Shown piece by piece: positions 1 to 7,098 of a DNA stretch of 13,644 bases (position 1 is the stretch's first letter; each line of letters opens with the position of its first letter). Below the pieces are notes generated by a model. It searched no databases, had not been told where the DNA came from, and was given only the letters and a program-made list of their open reading frames with translations. The stretch comes from CAYINJ01 sp964364745 (GTDB taxonomy: Bacteria > Patescibacteriota > Patescibacteriia > JACRDY01). The position numbers were made by a program, and so were the translations under genes. The stretch lies in contig CAYINJ010000013.1 in NCBI GenBank assembly GCA_964364745.1, forward strand, positions 1 to 13,644, read 5' to 3'.

Positions 1-20
1 TTACGCCCTAGACGCTAGAT

Positions 21-60
21 CCCTCTCCGCCCAGGGCGGATCGGGATGACAGAGGAGGGG
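21..60. repeat. Degenerate copy of a dispersed hairpin repeat (GGGATGACA subtype)
   Basis: A perfect 6-bp hairpin, TCCGCC at 26-31 and GGCGGA at 35-40, is followed by TCGGGATGACAGAGGAGGGG. This has the same layout as the copies at 137-210 and 13520-13575: a variable hairpin tip followed by a conserved ATGACA-plus-purine tail. No coding potential is visible here. The family assignment rests on similarity by eye. Confidence 0.5.
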
Positions 61-136
61 TATCTGCTGGGCAAGGTTGGGACGCCATGACGAGTATATA
101 CTTGCGCCGATAAACTAGTTCTAAACTGTGGGCCCC

Positions 137-210
137 AGCCCTGGGTTGCTTCGCGCTCCCTCACCTAGCGTAGCGCTTGGTGAGGGACTCGCAATGACAG
201 GAAGGGGGTG
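137..210 (+). repeat. Dispersed hairpin repeat, copy A
   Basis: The copy reads CTGGGTTGCTTCGC, then a hairpin, then ACTCGCAATGACAGG. The hairpin pairs CCCTCACC (158-165) with GGTGAGGG (179-186) and AGCG (167-170) with CGCT (174-177), with one T-T mismatch between the two stems. The flanks match 13520-13575 in the same orientation (GGGATTGCTTCGC and CTCGCAATGAC), but the hairpin tip differs. This kind of mobile-looking intergenic repeat is common in environmental bacterial genomes. Open frames across it are not genes. Confidence 0.7.
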
Positions 211-250
211 GCAGGGGAAGAATTAAGAGGGGTTAGATATTCCTCATGAT

Positions 251-307
251 TGACGCAACGCTCCGCCAAGGGCCGGGCCGGGGTAAGTCGGGGTGACAAG
301 AAAGGAT
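251..307. repeat. Very degenerate dispersed repeat remnant
   Basis: CGCTCCGCC is followed by a GC-rich core and GTCGGGGTGACAAGAAAGG. This resembles the tail of the other copies (GGGATGACAGAGGAGG at 43-58). Together with the two copies before it, this fills the gene-free stretch 1-330. The relationship is weak and was judged by eye only. Confidence 0.3.
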
Positions 308-338
308 AAATGCCATATGTGCACATTACCCAGCAGTA

Positions 339-367
339 TTGACACAAACTAAAAAGCATGATACCAT
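339..367 (+). promoter_or_regulatory. Sigma-70-like promoter for the small split gene
   Basis: A perfect TTGACA (-35) at 339-344 is followed after exactly 17 bp by TACCAT (-10) at 362-367. A TG at 359-360 gives an extended -10. Transcription would start near 374, leaving about 155 nt of leader that contains the inverted repeat at 401-450. Confidence 0.6.
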
Positions 368-400
368 TCAACATTGCGTTCTTTTTAGCCAAATAATGAA

Positions 401-450
401 TGGCCATAGCCAAAAGATACTTATTTTTAGGGATTTTTTGGCTATGGCCA
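401..450 (+). promoter_or_regulatory. 15-bp perfect inverted repeat in the leader: hairpin or paired operator
   Basis: TGGCCATAGCCAAAA at 401-415 is the exact reverse complement of 436-450, with a 20-nt loop. Each arm also contains its own interrupted palindrome, TGGC-N4-GCCA, at 401-412 and 439-450. The element could be an RNA hairpin in the 5' leader or two binding sites for a dimeric regulator 38 bp apart. It lies between the promoter and the start codon at 529. It is not a normal intrinsic terminator for the + strand, because the T-run lies at the base of the right arm and not after it. Confidence 0.7.
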
Positions 451-528
451 CATTGGGTGGTTCGGTAGCAATGTTACTAAAACAGCAACGCCGTTCAGTC
501 AGAACATTGTTGCTAGGAGGTATTGGTC

Positions 529-744
529 ATGAGTACGGACACAGAGCTGATGCTCGATGTCGGCCAGGCGAATGAAATCAAGCTGGCCGCCCGCCGCGCC
601 GGTGCAACAAATGCTGACCTCAAGAGTTTGTCTGAGGGCGACATGTTCGCCCAAATTCTGCCCGTTCTCAGGGGGCTCGGCGAGGTGGTTGTCACCAAGC
701 ACCTCATCAACCTTAACTCCACTCCCTTCACCCCCAAAGGTTGA
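529..744 (+). CDS. N-terminal part of a CPR-family small protein, ended by an in-frame TGA
   Basis: This 71-residue frame begins at ATG 529, eight bases after a perfect AGGAGG (515-520). A TTG at 523 is possible but too close to the ribosome site. The protein has the pattern ELxLDVGQANEIKLAARRAG, then SEGDMFAQILPVLRG, and ends PFTPKG. From memory, this is the N-terminal module of a family of small proteins of unknown function, multi-copy in Parcubacteria-like genomes, where the text continues PEGWKVEEH. Here a TGA (742-744) stands where that Trp would be. The next frame, 748-1110, is in the same phase and continues the family pattern. It is therefore most likely the front half of a nonsense-mutated gene. 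Function is unknown. No membrane segment or signal peptide is visible. Confidence 0.75.
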   Translation: MSTDTELMLDVGQANEIKLAARRAGATNADLKSLSEGDMFAQILPVLRGLGEVVVTKHLINLNSTPFTPKG

Positions 745-747
745 AAA

Positions 748-1110
748 GTGGAAGAGCACCAGCCAGGCGGTCAGTTTGAGTTCGATCTCAAGCGGATCGC
801 CCTCTACTTCGATCCCGCCCAGCAGAACGGTGGGGTCATCGGCGGCCACCAGCTTCGCCAGAAGCTGGCCAACCAGCCGGTTTTCAACGCGAACCTCCTC
901 GACTGGCTCTTGGCCCACCCCCACTTCATCCCCGAGGAGTGGAAAGGGCAGCGCGTCTTCTTCTGGGGAACCATCTACCGCGACGGGGACGACGACCGGT
1001 GCGTCCGTTGCCTCGTCTGGAGCGGCGGTCGGTGGGACTGGGACTGCGGCTGGCTCGATGGCGACTTCGACGACGACTGCCCGGCTGCGGTCTCTGCAAG
1101 TAACGAATAG
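748..1110 (+). CDS. C-terminal part of the same CPR-family protein, possible DGR-type variable end
   Basis: This 120-residue frame is in phase with 529-744 and separated from it by only TGA-AAA. The start would be GTG 748, with a weak AAAGG seven bases upstream, so re-initiation is conceivable. Otherwise it is the back half of a broken gene. The AAA just before GTG encodes the Lys that fits the family text (K-VEEH), supporting one original frame. Recognisable family stretches are VFNANLLDWLLAHPHFIPEEW (roughly residues 45-65), VFFWGTIYR, and a C-terminal GGRWDWDCGWL...PAAVSAS. The last 33 codons before PAAV are rich in GAC, TGC and GGC, with no AAC or TAC codons, as if template adenines had been replaced. 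That resembles the variable region of a diversity-generating retroelement target. No reverse transcriptase lies in the window. Confidence 0.7.
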   Translation: MEEHQPGGQFEFDLKRIALYFDPAQQNGGVIGGHQLRQKLANQPVFNANLLDWLLAHPHFIPEEWKGQRVFFWGTIYRDGDDDRCVRCLVWSGGRWDWDCGWLDGDFDDDCPAAVSASNE

Positions 1111-1178
1111 TCCTGTGGACTTAAAACCTTGGATCTCTTTGATCCTTGGTATTTAGTCCTTGGATTCAAATCATTCGA

Positions 1179-1222
1179 CCCGTGTCAGTTTTCATAAACT
1201 GGCGCGGGGCGGTTTCTTTTTA
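1179..1222 (+). terminator. Intrinsic terminator after the small split gene
   Basis: CCCGTGTCAGTTT (1179-1191) pairs over 13 bp, with two G-U pairs, with AAACTGGCGCGGG (1196-1208) around a TCAT loop. A T-rich tract follows (GCGGTTTCTTTTTATTT). It closes the 339-1110 unit and insulates it from the glycosyltransferase gene. Confidence 0.75.
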
Positions 1223-1243
1223 TTTCCCCTCCCGAGTTTGCTC

Positions 1244-1252
1244 TGCTACAAT
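1244..1252 (+). promoter_or_regulatory. Extended -10 promoter giving a probable leaderless transcript
   Basis: TGC-TACAAT (1244-1252) is a good extended -10. Only eight bases separate it from the ATG at 1261, so transcription should begin at or within a base or two of the start codon. No -35 is clear and no ribosome site is present. Confidence 0.55.
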
Positions 1253-1260
1253 TTGGGTAT

Positions 1261-2370
1261 ATGAAAATTGGGGTTGATGCCCGGGCGTTGCTGGAACCAA
1301 ACCGCAGTGGCGTGGGGTATTATTTGGCTGGTCTACTTGAGGCCTTAACGGCGACGGGCGACGATGATTACCGCTTGTTTGCCAACGCTTGGAAAACACC
1401 AACTAAAGGCCAGCCCAAGTTTGCTCGCACCACTTGGCACGTGACGCGAGTGCCGAACAAACTGCTCAACAGCGCCTGGCGGTTTTTGGGCTGGCCGCCG
1501 ATTGATCAGCTCCTCGGCGGAGTTGATGTGTTGTTAGTGCCCAACCCGCATTTTTTGGCCTGGTCGGATAATTGTCCGACGGTCTTAATCAAGCACGACC
1601 TGTCGCCAGTGATTCAGCCAGATTTATTAACGCCCAAACTCCGGTTGTGGCACAAAATCGTCGGCACCGAGCGACTGGCGCGGCGGGCGACTCATATTAT
1701 CGCTATTTCTGAAAACACCGCCCGCGATCTGATCGACCTCTGGGGCATCCCGGCGGAAAAAATTACCGTTATCTACCCGGGCGTGACGCCGATTCCACCC
1801 ACTACAGCGCGGCGGCCAATTACGCGGCCATACATTTTGACGTTGGCGACCAAAGAACCACGGAAAAATCAGGCAGCGATCTTACAGGCCTTTGCCGAAG
1901 TGGCGGCGCATTTTCCCGAACTACACCTAGTCATCGCCGGCGGCCGGGGCTGGGGCGGCCGGGCTCAAGCGCGATTGATCGCTAGCCATCCCTTTAAAGA
2001 ACGAATTGTTCAAAAACCGTACGTCACCGAAGCCGAGCGGGCCGCCCTGTACCGTCACGCGGCCATGTTTGTCTTCCCGTCGTGGTATGAGGGGTTTGGG
2101 TTCCCGCCGTTGGAGGCGATGTCGGCCGGCGTGCCGGTGATTACCAGCATGACGTCCGCCACCAGCGAGGTTTGTGGCGATGCGGCATTGTTGGTCGATC
2201 CGCAGCGATCAGTGGATCTGGCGGCGGCGATGACGGCGTTGTTGACCGATGACACCATCCGTCAGCGATTAGTTGATCAAGGACAGCAACACTGGCAAAA
2301 ATTTTTATGGGAACGGGCGGCAACTCAAACCAAAGCGGTGCTCCAACAAGTCGCCCGCCCGAGCCGGTAA
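1261..2370 (+). CDS. GT4-family glycosyltransferase (glycosyl transferase group 1)
   Basis: The 369-residue protein matches a retaining GT-B glycosyltransferase. It would move a sugar from a nucleotide-sugar donor to an envelope glycan or lipid acceptor on the cytoplasmic face of the membrane. The N-terminal half starts MKIGVDARAL with the glycine-rich acceptor-side motif SGVGYYLAGLLEAL (about residues 15-29). The C-terminal Rossmann half contains ILTLATKEPRKNQ (about 191-203, donor phosphate contacts) and the E-x7-E signature YEGFGFPPLEAMSAGVPVI, with Glu277 and Glu285. The length is normal for the family. There is no signal peptide or membrane helix. The substrate cannot be read from sequence. 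The start is fixed by the -10 box eight bases upstream. It is followed after 124 bp by the DUF4012 gene, which has its own promoter. Together they suggest a surface-polysaccharide or envelope locus. Confidence 0.9.
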   Translation: MKIGVDARALLEPNRSGVGYYLAGLLEALTATGDDDYRLFANAWKTPTKGQPKFARTTWHVTRVPNKLLNSAWRFLGWPPIDQLLGGVDVLLVPNPHFLAWSDNCPTVLIKHDLSPVIQPDLLTPKLRLWHKIVGTERLARRATHIIAISENTARDLIDLWGIPAEKITVIYPGVTPIPPTTARRPITRPYILTLATKEPRKNQAAILQAFAEVAAHFPELHLVIAGGRGWGGRAQARLIASHPFKERIVQKPYVTEAERAALYRHAAMFVFPSWYEGFGFPPLEAMSAGVPVITSMTSATSEVCGDAALLVDPQRSVDLAAAMTALLTDDTIRQRLVDQGQQHWQKFLWERAATQTKAVLQQVARPSR

Positions 2371-2408
2371 CACGGAACTGTTAATTTGCTTAAAAAACGA
2401 ATATTTTG

Positions 2409-2437
2409 ATGACAAATAGCCAATTCTGGGGTATACT
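2409..2437 (+). promoter_or_regulatory. Promoter for the DUF4012 operon
   Basis: ATGACA (2409-2414, five of six matches to the -35 consensus) is followed after 17 bp by TATACT (2432-2437). The predicted start near 2444 leaves a leader of about 50 nt before ATG 2495. That leader shows no ribosome site. Confidence 0.6.
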
Positions 2438-2494
2438 ACGAATGATTATCCCCCGGTCGCCGGCCGAAATGACGTCGCCCAAAAGATTGTTATC

Positions 2495-5053
2495 ATGCCA
2501 GTTGTGCGCCAACCAAAATCAAGCAAAAAAACACCCCCGGCCAAGCAGTCGGCGGTGAGGCGAACTAGTCGTAAACCAGCCGTCCACGTTCCCATCGAAC
2601 GGGTGGATTATTTTTCACATCAACCGTCACCACACGTGGTTGACCTCTCCATGTTTCGGCCAGCGACCGCCGCCGAACCGACGCTGGATGAACTGATTGG
2701 TGAGGCCGACCAACGGCCAGTCGCCACCCTTGACCACTCTGGGCCATTTTTTACCGCCATTGATGCGGTCGTTGATGACCGCCTGACTAAACTGCGGGCC
2801 GATATTGCCGCGCTCGCCGCGGTCGAAGCGGTGGTCGTGGCCGCCACTTTGGCCGCCACCCCGCCAGTCGTCACCGCCCATCAACCATCGACCGTCAAGC
2901 CAGCCGTCGCGCCGGTGACAACGGCTAAGCCGGTCGGTGAACCGCCCATGGTCTTTACTATCCGCCGCGTGACCAGCCGCCCCTGGCGCTGGACCAAACA
3001 AGTCACTATTTTCTTCGATACCGGCGCGGCGGCCATTGCTCGGCCATTTGCCGCGTTGCCGTTGAGCGCGCGCAGCAAAGCTGTCATCGCCTTTGGTCTG
3101 GTGGCGCTATTATTAGTCGCCCCCCTGTCACTGGTGCGCTATTATCAAACTCTAACCGGGACCAAGACGGCCGTGCTGCAATCGGCGTCAGCGGCCGCCG
3201 CCAATCTCACGGCCGCTACCCAAGCGGTCAGCGCCGAACAGCTGGCCGATGCCGCCGCCAATTTCCAAGCGGCGGAGCAGCAGCTGACCGTGGCTGATCA
3301 AGCGATTGACGGCATTGATCGCTGGATTACCGTGCTGGCCAAACTCGTCCCGTCGGCGAATAAACAGTTAACTACGGCCAGCGCCTTGACTGACATCGGC
3401 GTGGCGGCCGCCAAGATCGGCCAAGAGCTGACCGAGGCCCTGCAGTTACTGGAAGACCCAGCCGCGACGGTCATCGCCAAAGTCGATCGGCTGGCGACCG
3501 CTTTGGCTGTCGTCGCTCCAGAGCTGGCGGATTTACAGGCCGTGGTTGGGGCGATTGACTCAAGCGTCGTGCCGGAAGCTCAACGTCCAACGGTGGCGGA
3601 ATTGACCGCCAAACTGCCGTTGATGATCACCAGCGCCCAGCGATTTTCTAAAATTGCGCAGGTGCTACAGCCGGCGTTAGGCCAACAGGCCATCAAGCGA
3701 TACTTAATCGTTTTTCAAAACAATCGGGAGCTCCGAGCGACCGGCGGCTTCATCGGCTCCTACGCCTTGGTTGATATTACTAACGGCCAGATTCAAAACA
3801 TCGAGATTCCCGGCGGCGGCAGCTATGATTTACAGGGCGGTCTCACCGAACGAGTCGCTTCACCCGCCCCGCTGTGGCTGATCAATCCGCGCTGGGAATT
3901 TCAAGACAGCAACTGGTGGCCGGATTTCCCCACCTCGGCTCAAAAGATGCTGTGGTTTTACAATCACGCCGGTGGGCCGACCGTCGATGGCGTGATTGCC
4001 ATTAACGCTGATGCCGTGGCTGACTTGCTGGGGGTGATTGGACCAGTGACGGCGGCCGGCCAAACCGTGACGGCGAGCAATTTCTTCGACGTCACCCAGT
4101 ATCAGGTCGAGGTGGCCTATGATCGGACCACCAATCGACCGAAAGAGTTTATTGGCCAATTGGCCGAGCCGGTCTTGCAGCAGCTCCTCTCGGCCAATCG
4201 GACAGAATTAATACAATTAATGACCGTGTTGTCCGGTGCCATGCAGCGCAAAGACATTCAGTTTTACTTGACTGATCAAGCCGGCGAACAGCAAGTGCTG
4301 GATCTGGGCTGGGGTGGCCAGATTATTAATACGGGCGGGGACTACCTGATGGTGGTGGCCACCAACATTGCCGGTCAGAAAACCGACGGGGTGATCAGGC
4401 AACAGATTGATCATGCTCCCACCATCGCGGTTGACGGTACCGTCACGGACACGGTCACGATTACGCGAGAACATCACGGGATCAAAAACGCTCCCTTCGA
4501 CGGTATGCGTAATGTCAGTTACCTGCGGGTGTATGTCCCCGCTGGCAGTCAATTAGTGTCGGCCAGTGGTTTTGCCACCCCGGCGGCGGGGTTATTCGTC
4601 GAGCCGAGCGAGCCCCTGCAACAAGACGCGGATTTAGTCCGGGTCTCGGGCATTACGCGCACTGATAGCGCGACCGGCTTGAAGATTAATCAGGAGTTTG
4701 ATAAAACCGTGTTTGGCGGTTGGACCCAAGTGGACCCGGGCCAGACGACCACCGTGCAATTAACCTATCGGCTGCCAGTCAAGCTCAAGTTCTCGTCCGC
4801 TATCACGCCTTGGCCGCTCATCAACCAGTGGTTAGGGTGGTTGCCACTGGGGACGCGGACAGCGCCCTATACCCTGACCGTCCAGCGGCAATCCGGCAGT
4901 CCCAGCGAGTTTACCACCCGGATCAACTACCCCCCGGTGCTTTACCCTGTTTGGTGGTCAGATCCGCGGATGAAGATTGACGAGGCCGCCATTCAGTTTG
5001 CTTCACCGCTGGATGCCGACCATCGGCTCGGCGTGCTGTTCACTAAACCATAA
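2495..5053 (+). CDS. DUF4012-domain membrane-anchored surface protein
   Basis: The protein is 852 residues. A long, basic then Ala/Thr/Val/Pro-rich, probably disordered cytoplasmic N-terminus (1-195) leads to one transmembrane helix at about 196-216 (AVIAFGLVALLLVAPLSLV). An Ala/Gln-rich helical, probably coiled-coil stalk follows at about 225-390. The DUF4012 core starts near residue 403, with the hallmark text QNNRELRATGGFIGSYALV and QDSNWWPDFPTSAQKM, up to about 560. A C-terminal beta-rich part begins near 640. Topology should be type II, with most of the protein outside the membrane. DUF4012 has no established biochemical role; it recurs in CPR and other bacteria near glycosyltransferases and envelope genes. 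The downstream gene starts 20 bp after the stop, so the two are probably co-transcribed. The ATG has no Shine-Dalgarno sequence. Confidence 0.88.
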   Translation: MPVVRQPKSSKKTPPAKQSAVRRTSRKPAVHVPIERVDYFSHQPSPHVVDLSMFRPATAAEPTLDELIGEADQRPVATLDHSGPFFTAIDAVVDDRLTKLRADIAALAAVEAVVVAATLAATPPVVTAHQPSTVKPAVAPVTTAKPVGEPPMVFTIRRVTSRPWRWTKQVTIFFDTGAAAIARPFAALPLSARSKAVIAFGLVALLLVAPLSLVRYYQTLTGTKTAVLQSASAAAANLTAATQAVSAEQLADAAANFQAAEQQLTVADQAIDGIDRWITVLAKLVPSANKQLTTASALTDIGVAAAKIGQELTEALQLLEDPAATVIAKVDRLATALAVVAPELADLQAVVGAIDSSVVPEAQRPTVAELTAKLPLMITSAQRFSKIAQVLQPALGQQAIKRYLIVFQNNRELRATGGFIGSYALVDITNGQIQNIEIPGGGSYDLQGGLTERVASPAPLWLINPRWEFQDSNWWPDFPTSAQKMLWFYNHAGGPTVDGVIAINADAVADLLGVIGPVTAAGQTVTASNFFDVTQYQVEVAYDRTTNRPKEFIGQLAEPVLQQLLSANRTELIQLMTVLSGAMQRKDIQFYLTDQAGEQQVLDLGWGGQIINTGGDYLMVVATNIAGQKTDGVIRQQIDHAPTIAVDGTVTDTVTITREHHGIKNAPFDGMRNVSYLRVYVPAGSQLVSASGFATPAAGLFVEPSEPLQQDADLVRVSGITRTDSATGLKINQEFDKTVFGGWTQVDPGQTTTVQLTYRLPVKLKFSSAITPWPLINQWLGWLPLGTRTAPYTLTVQRQSGSPSEFTTRINYPPVLYPVWWSDPRMKIDEAAIQFASPLDADHRLGVLFTKP

Positions 5054-5073
5054 CCATTGTTCAGTTGCCATCT

Positions 5074-6999
5074 ATGTCGCCGATCAAAAACTCTCGGTCG
5101 CTCCGTTACCCCAAGAAGAACCGACTCACTCGTGAGCTGGAATCAATTTACGAAGACGGTAGTGGCCGAGTAGCTGATATCTCCCGGCTGGAACCGACCC
5201 GTCACCGCGGTCTGATGCGCTCGCTCCTGATTTTTGGTGGCGCGCTGGCCGCCCTGACGGCCGTGGCCTGGCTGGGCTGGTGGATGTTTCAGCAGTACGC
5301 GCCTGACACGGTCAAACAATTTTTAAATACCCAAGGCGACATCAGCATCACGATTGAAGCGCCGACGGAGGCCAAACCGGGAGCAATTGTGACCTACATC
5401 ATTCGGTACCGCAATCAGGGTTCGGTGGCGATTGATCAAGCCACGCTCAACGTGCGCTATCCGGCTGGTTGGTTATTGACCGCCCAGCAGCCCGCGGCCG
5501 ATGGTGGGCCAGAACTCGTTAGTGCCGGCGTCGCTCGTCGGGAAGACACTTGGCAGCTAGGCAAACTGGCGACCGGTGCCGCCACCGTCGTCCGCATTTC
5601 GGGGATTATGAACGCGCCAGAAGGCACCACCGCCAATCTCTGGGTCGTTTTGACCTATGTGCCGGCCAATTTTTCCTCTACTTTCCAAACCGAAGCCAGC
5701 GCCACGACCACCATCGCCGCCGCTCCAGTGGTCGTCGAACTTCAAGGTCAAGAACAGGTGACGGCCTCTGACCCGTATATTTTGACCATTCATTACGGCA
5801 ATCCGACCGATCAGGCCCTGACCGATATCAACATTATCGCGAAGTACCCCAGCTCATTTACGGTCAAGAAAATCGAGCCCGCGGGCGTCGATCAGAGTAA
5901 AAACCGCTGGAGGATAGCCGAACTGGCGGTGGGCAAATCGGGCGATATCGTCATCAGCGGCAACTTTGCGGCCAACGCCACCGGCGACCAACTGATCACG
6001 GTCACTACCACCCAGACCAGCGGCGATGTCGAGACGACCCTCTCCGAAAAGATTAAAACCATCACCTTGGTCTCCGGCGAGGTGTTGATGGAGCTGCAGA
6101 TCAATGGCAGCAATGAAACGGCGGCAGTTAATTTCGGTGACACCTTGTCATACACCCTGACCTACCAAAATAACGGCCAGCAAGCACTCAAAGATATTTC
6201 CGCCGCGGTCTTTTTCACCAGCTCGGCGGAGGTGATCAGCTGGCCGGCATTACAGGATCGCTATGACGGTACCTTGGATGAATTTGAAGCTGGTAAGTTT
6301 ATCACTTGGACCAAACAGGAAGTGCCAAACTTGGCCGAGTTGAAACCAGGAGAAAAGGGCGTGATTGATTTCACCGTCAAGCTGTCCAGCAGTGCCGGCG
6401 AGTTGTCCGGTGACATCAACCTCCAAAGTGTCGCCACGCTGACAATCGGCAAGTTTGGTGCCAAGCCGTCTAACTTGCAACTTCACAGCAACAGCGTCAA
6501 GGTGTTGCTTAACTCCAACGCCGTGCTAACGGCGGCGGGACGCTACTTCGGCGACGATGGGGCCAGTATCGGCAGTGGTCCGATCCCACCGGCGGTCGGT
6601 CAAAGCACGAACTACATCATCAACTGGACCATCCAAAACAGCGTCCATGAAATCCGCGACGTCACCGTCTTGACGGTCTTGCCGGAAGGCGTAGTTTGGT
6701 CGGGTGCCCGCACGGTGGCGGTCGGCAGTATCGAGTATGAACCGGCTAATCGTCGCGTGGTCTGGTCCATCAACCGCATCCCGACCACCCTCAACCTTAA
6801 TTACCAAGCCAGTTTTGAGATCGGGATTACGCCGCTGGCCAAAGACGTTGGCAAGGTGTTGGCCTTGACCGGCGACCAGACATTCAAAGCCACTGACGCG
6901 GTAACCAGCGCGCCGATTAGTCAGACCCGGGGATCAATCACCACTGATCTGACGGCTGACCCCCTAGCCAAAGGCAAAGGACTGGTCGTGGCAGAGTAG
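5074..6999 (+). CDS. Membrane-anchored extracellular protein with DUF11-like Ig-fold repeats
   Basis: The 641-residue protein is counted from ATG 5074; a TTG at 5065 would add three residues and looks less likely. A basic N-terminal tail of about 50 residues is followed by one transmembrane helix at about 51-72 (LLIFGGALAALTAVAWLGWW). The rest should be outside the cell. It contains about four related beta-sandwich units of the DUF11/CARDB style. Each has a 'G-x-x-x-x-Y-x-I-x-Y-x-N' strand, as in PGAIVTYIIRYRNQG, ASDPYILTIHYGNPT, FGDTLSYTLTYQNNG and VGQSTNYIINWTIQN, followed by 'L.di.v...yP'. Such repeats usually build structural or adhesive surface stalks; the partner is unknown. It lies 20 bp after the DUF4012 gene and probably acts with it. 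The stop codon sits inside a 10-bp tandem repeat. Confidence 0.85.
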   Translation: MSPIKNSRSLRYPKKNRLTRELESIYEDGSGRVADISRLEPTRHRGLMRSLLIFGGALAALTAVAWLGWWMFQQYAPDTVKQFLNTQGDISITIEAPTEAKPGAIVTYIIRYRNQGSVAIDQATLNVRYPAGWLLTAQQPAADGGPELVSAGVARREDTWQLGKLATGAATVVRISGIMNAPEGTTANLWVVLTYVPANFSSTFQTEASATTTIAAAPVVVELQGQEQVTASDPYILTIHYGNPTDQALTDINIIAKYPSSFTVKKIEPAGVDQSKNRWRIAELAVGKSGDIVISGNFAANATGDQLITVTTTQTSGDVETTLSEKIKTITLVSGEVLMELQINGSNETAAVNFGDTLSYTLTYQNNGQQALKDISAAVFFTSSAEVISWPALQDRYDGTLDEFEAGKFITWTKQEVPNLAELKPGEKGVIDFTVKLSSSAGELSGDINLQSVATLTIGKFGAKPSNLQLHSNSVKVLLNSNAVLTAAGRYFGDDGASIGSGPIPPAVGQSTNYIINWTIQNSVHEIRDVTVLTVLPEGVVWSGARTVAVGSIEYEPANRRVVWSINRIPTTLNLNYQASFEIGITPLAKDVGKVLALTGDQTFKATDAVTSAPISQTRGSITTDLTADPLAKGKGLVVAE

Positions 7000-7033
7000 C
7001 TAGGAGTAGCTAGGAGTAGCTAGGAGTAACTGG
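6994..7033 (+). repeat. 10-bp tandem repeat over the stop codon
   Basis: GAGTAGCTAG is repeated exactly three times (6994-7003, 7004-7013, 7014-7023), followed by a decayed copy, GAGTAACTGG. The first unit supplies the TAG stop of the DUF11-like gene. Because each unit carries two TAGs and the period is 10, TAG occurs in all three forward frames. Confidence 0.9.
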
Positions 7034-7035
7034 AT

Positions 7036-7097
7036 AAAAAGCTAATCGGCCACCCAGCAGCAGAGCTCTGCAGCTGGGTGGCCGATTTTAGTTTTAG
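7036..7097. terminator. Two-way intrinsic terminator between convergent genes
   Basis: AATCGGCCACCCAGC (7044-7058) pairs perfectly with 7073-7087. After a single A-A mismatch the stem continues as GCAGAG (7060-7065) against CTCTGC (7066-7071). An A-rich stretch on the left (AAAAA, 7036-7040) and TTTTAGTTTTA on the right give U-tracts for both directions. It serves the DUF11-like gene on + and the FemAB gene on -. Confidence 0.92.
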
Positions 7098-7098
7098 G

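Noticed and set aside
165..413. Minus-strand frame of 82 codons at the left end
   Set aside because: It is built from repeat copies A and the 251-307 remnant plus the leader inverted repeat; there is no ribosome site or family match.
742..744. UGA recoded as an amino acid (as in Gracilibacteria or Absconditabacteria, or UGA as Trp)
   Set aside because: The large genes (957, 852 and 641 residues) run with TGG for Trp and no in-frame TGA, and the gene at 12947-13354 ends with TGA. Standard code fits.
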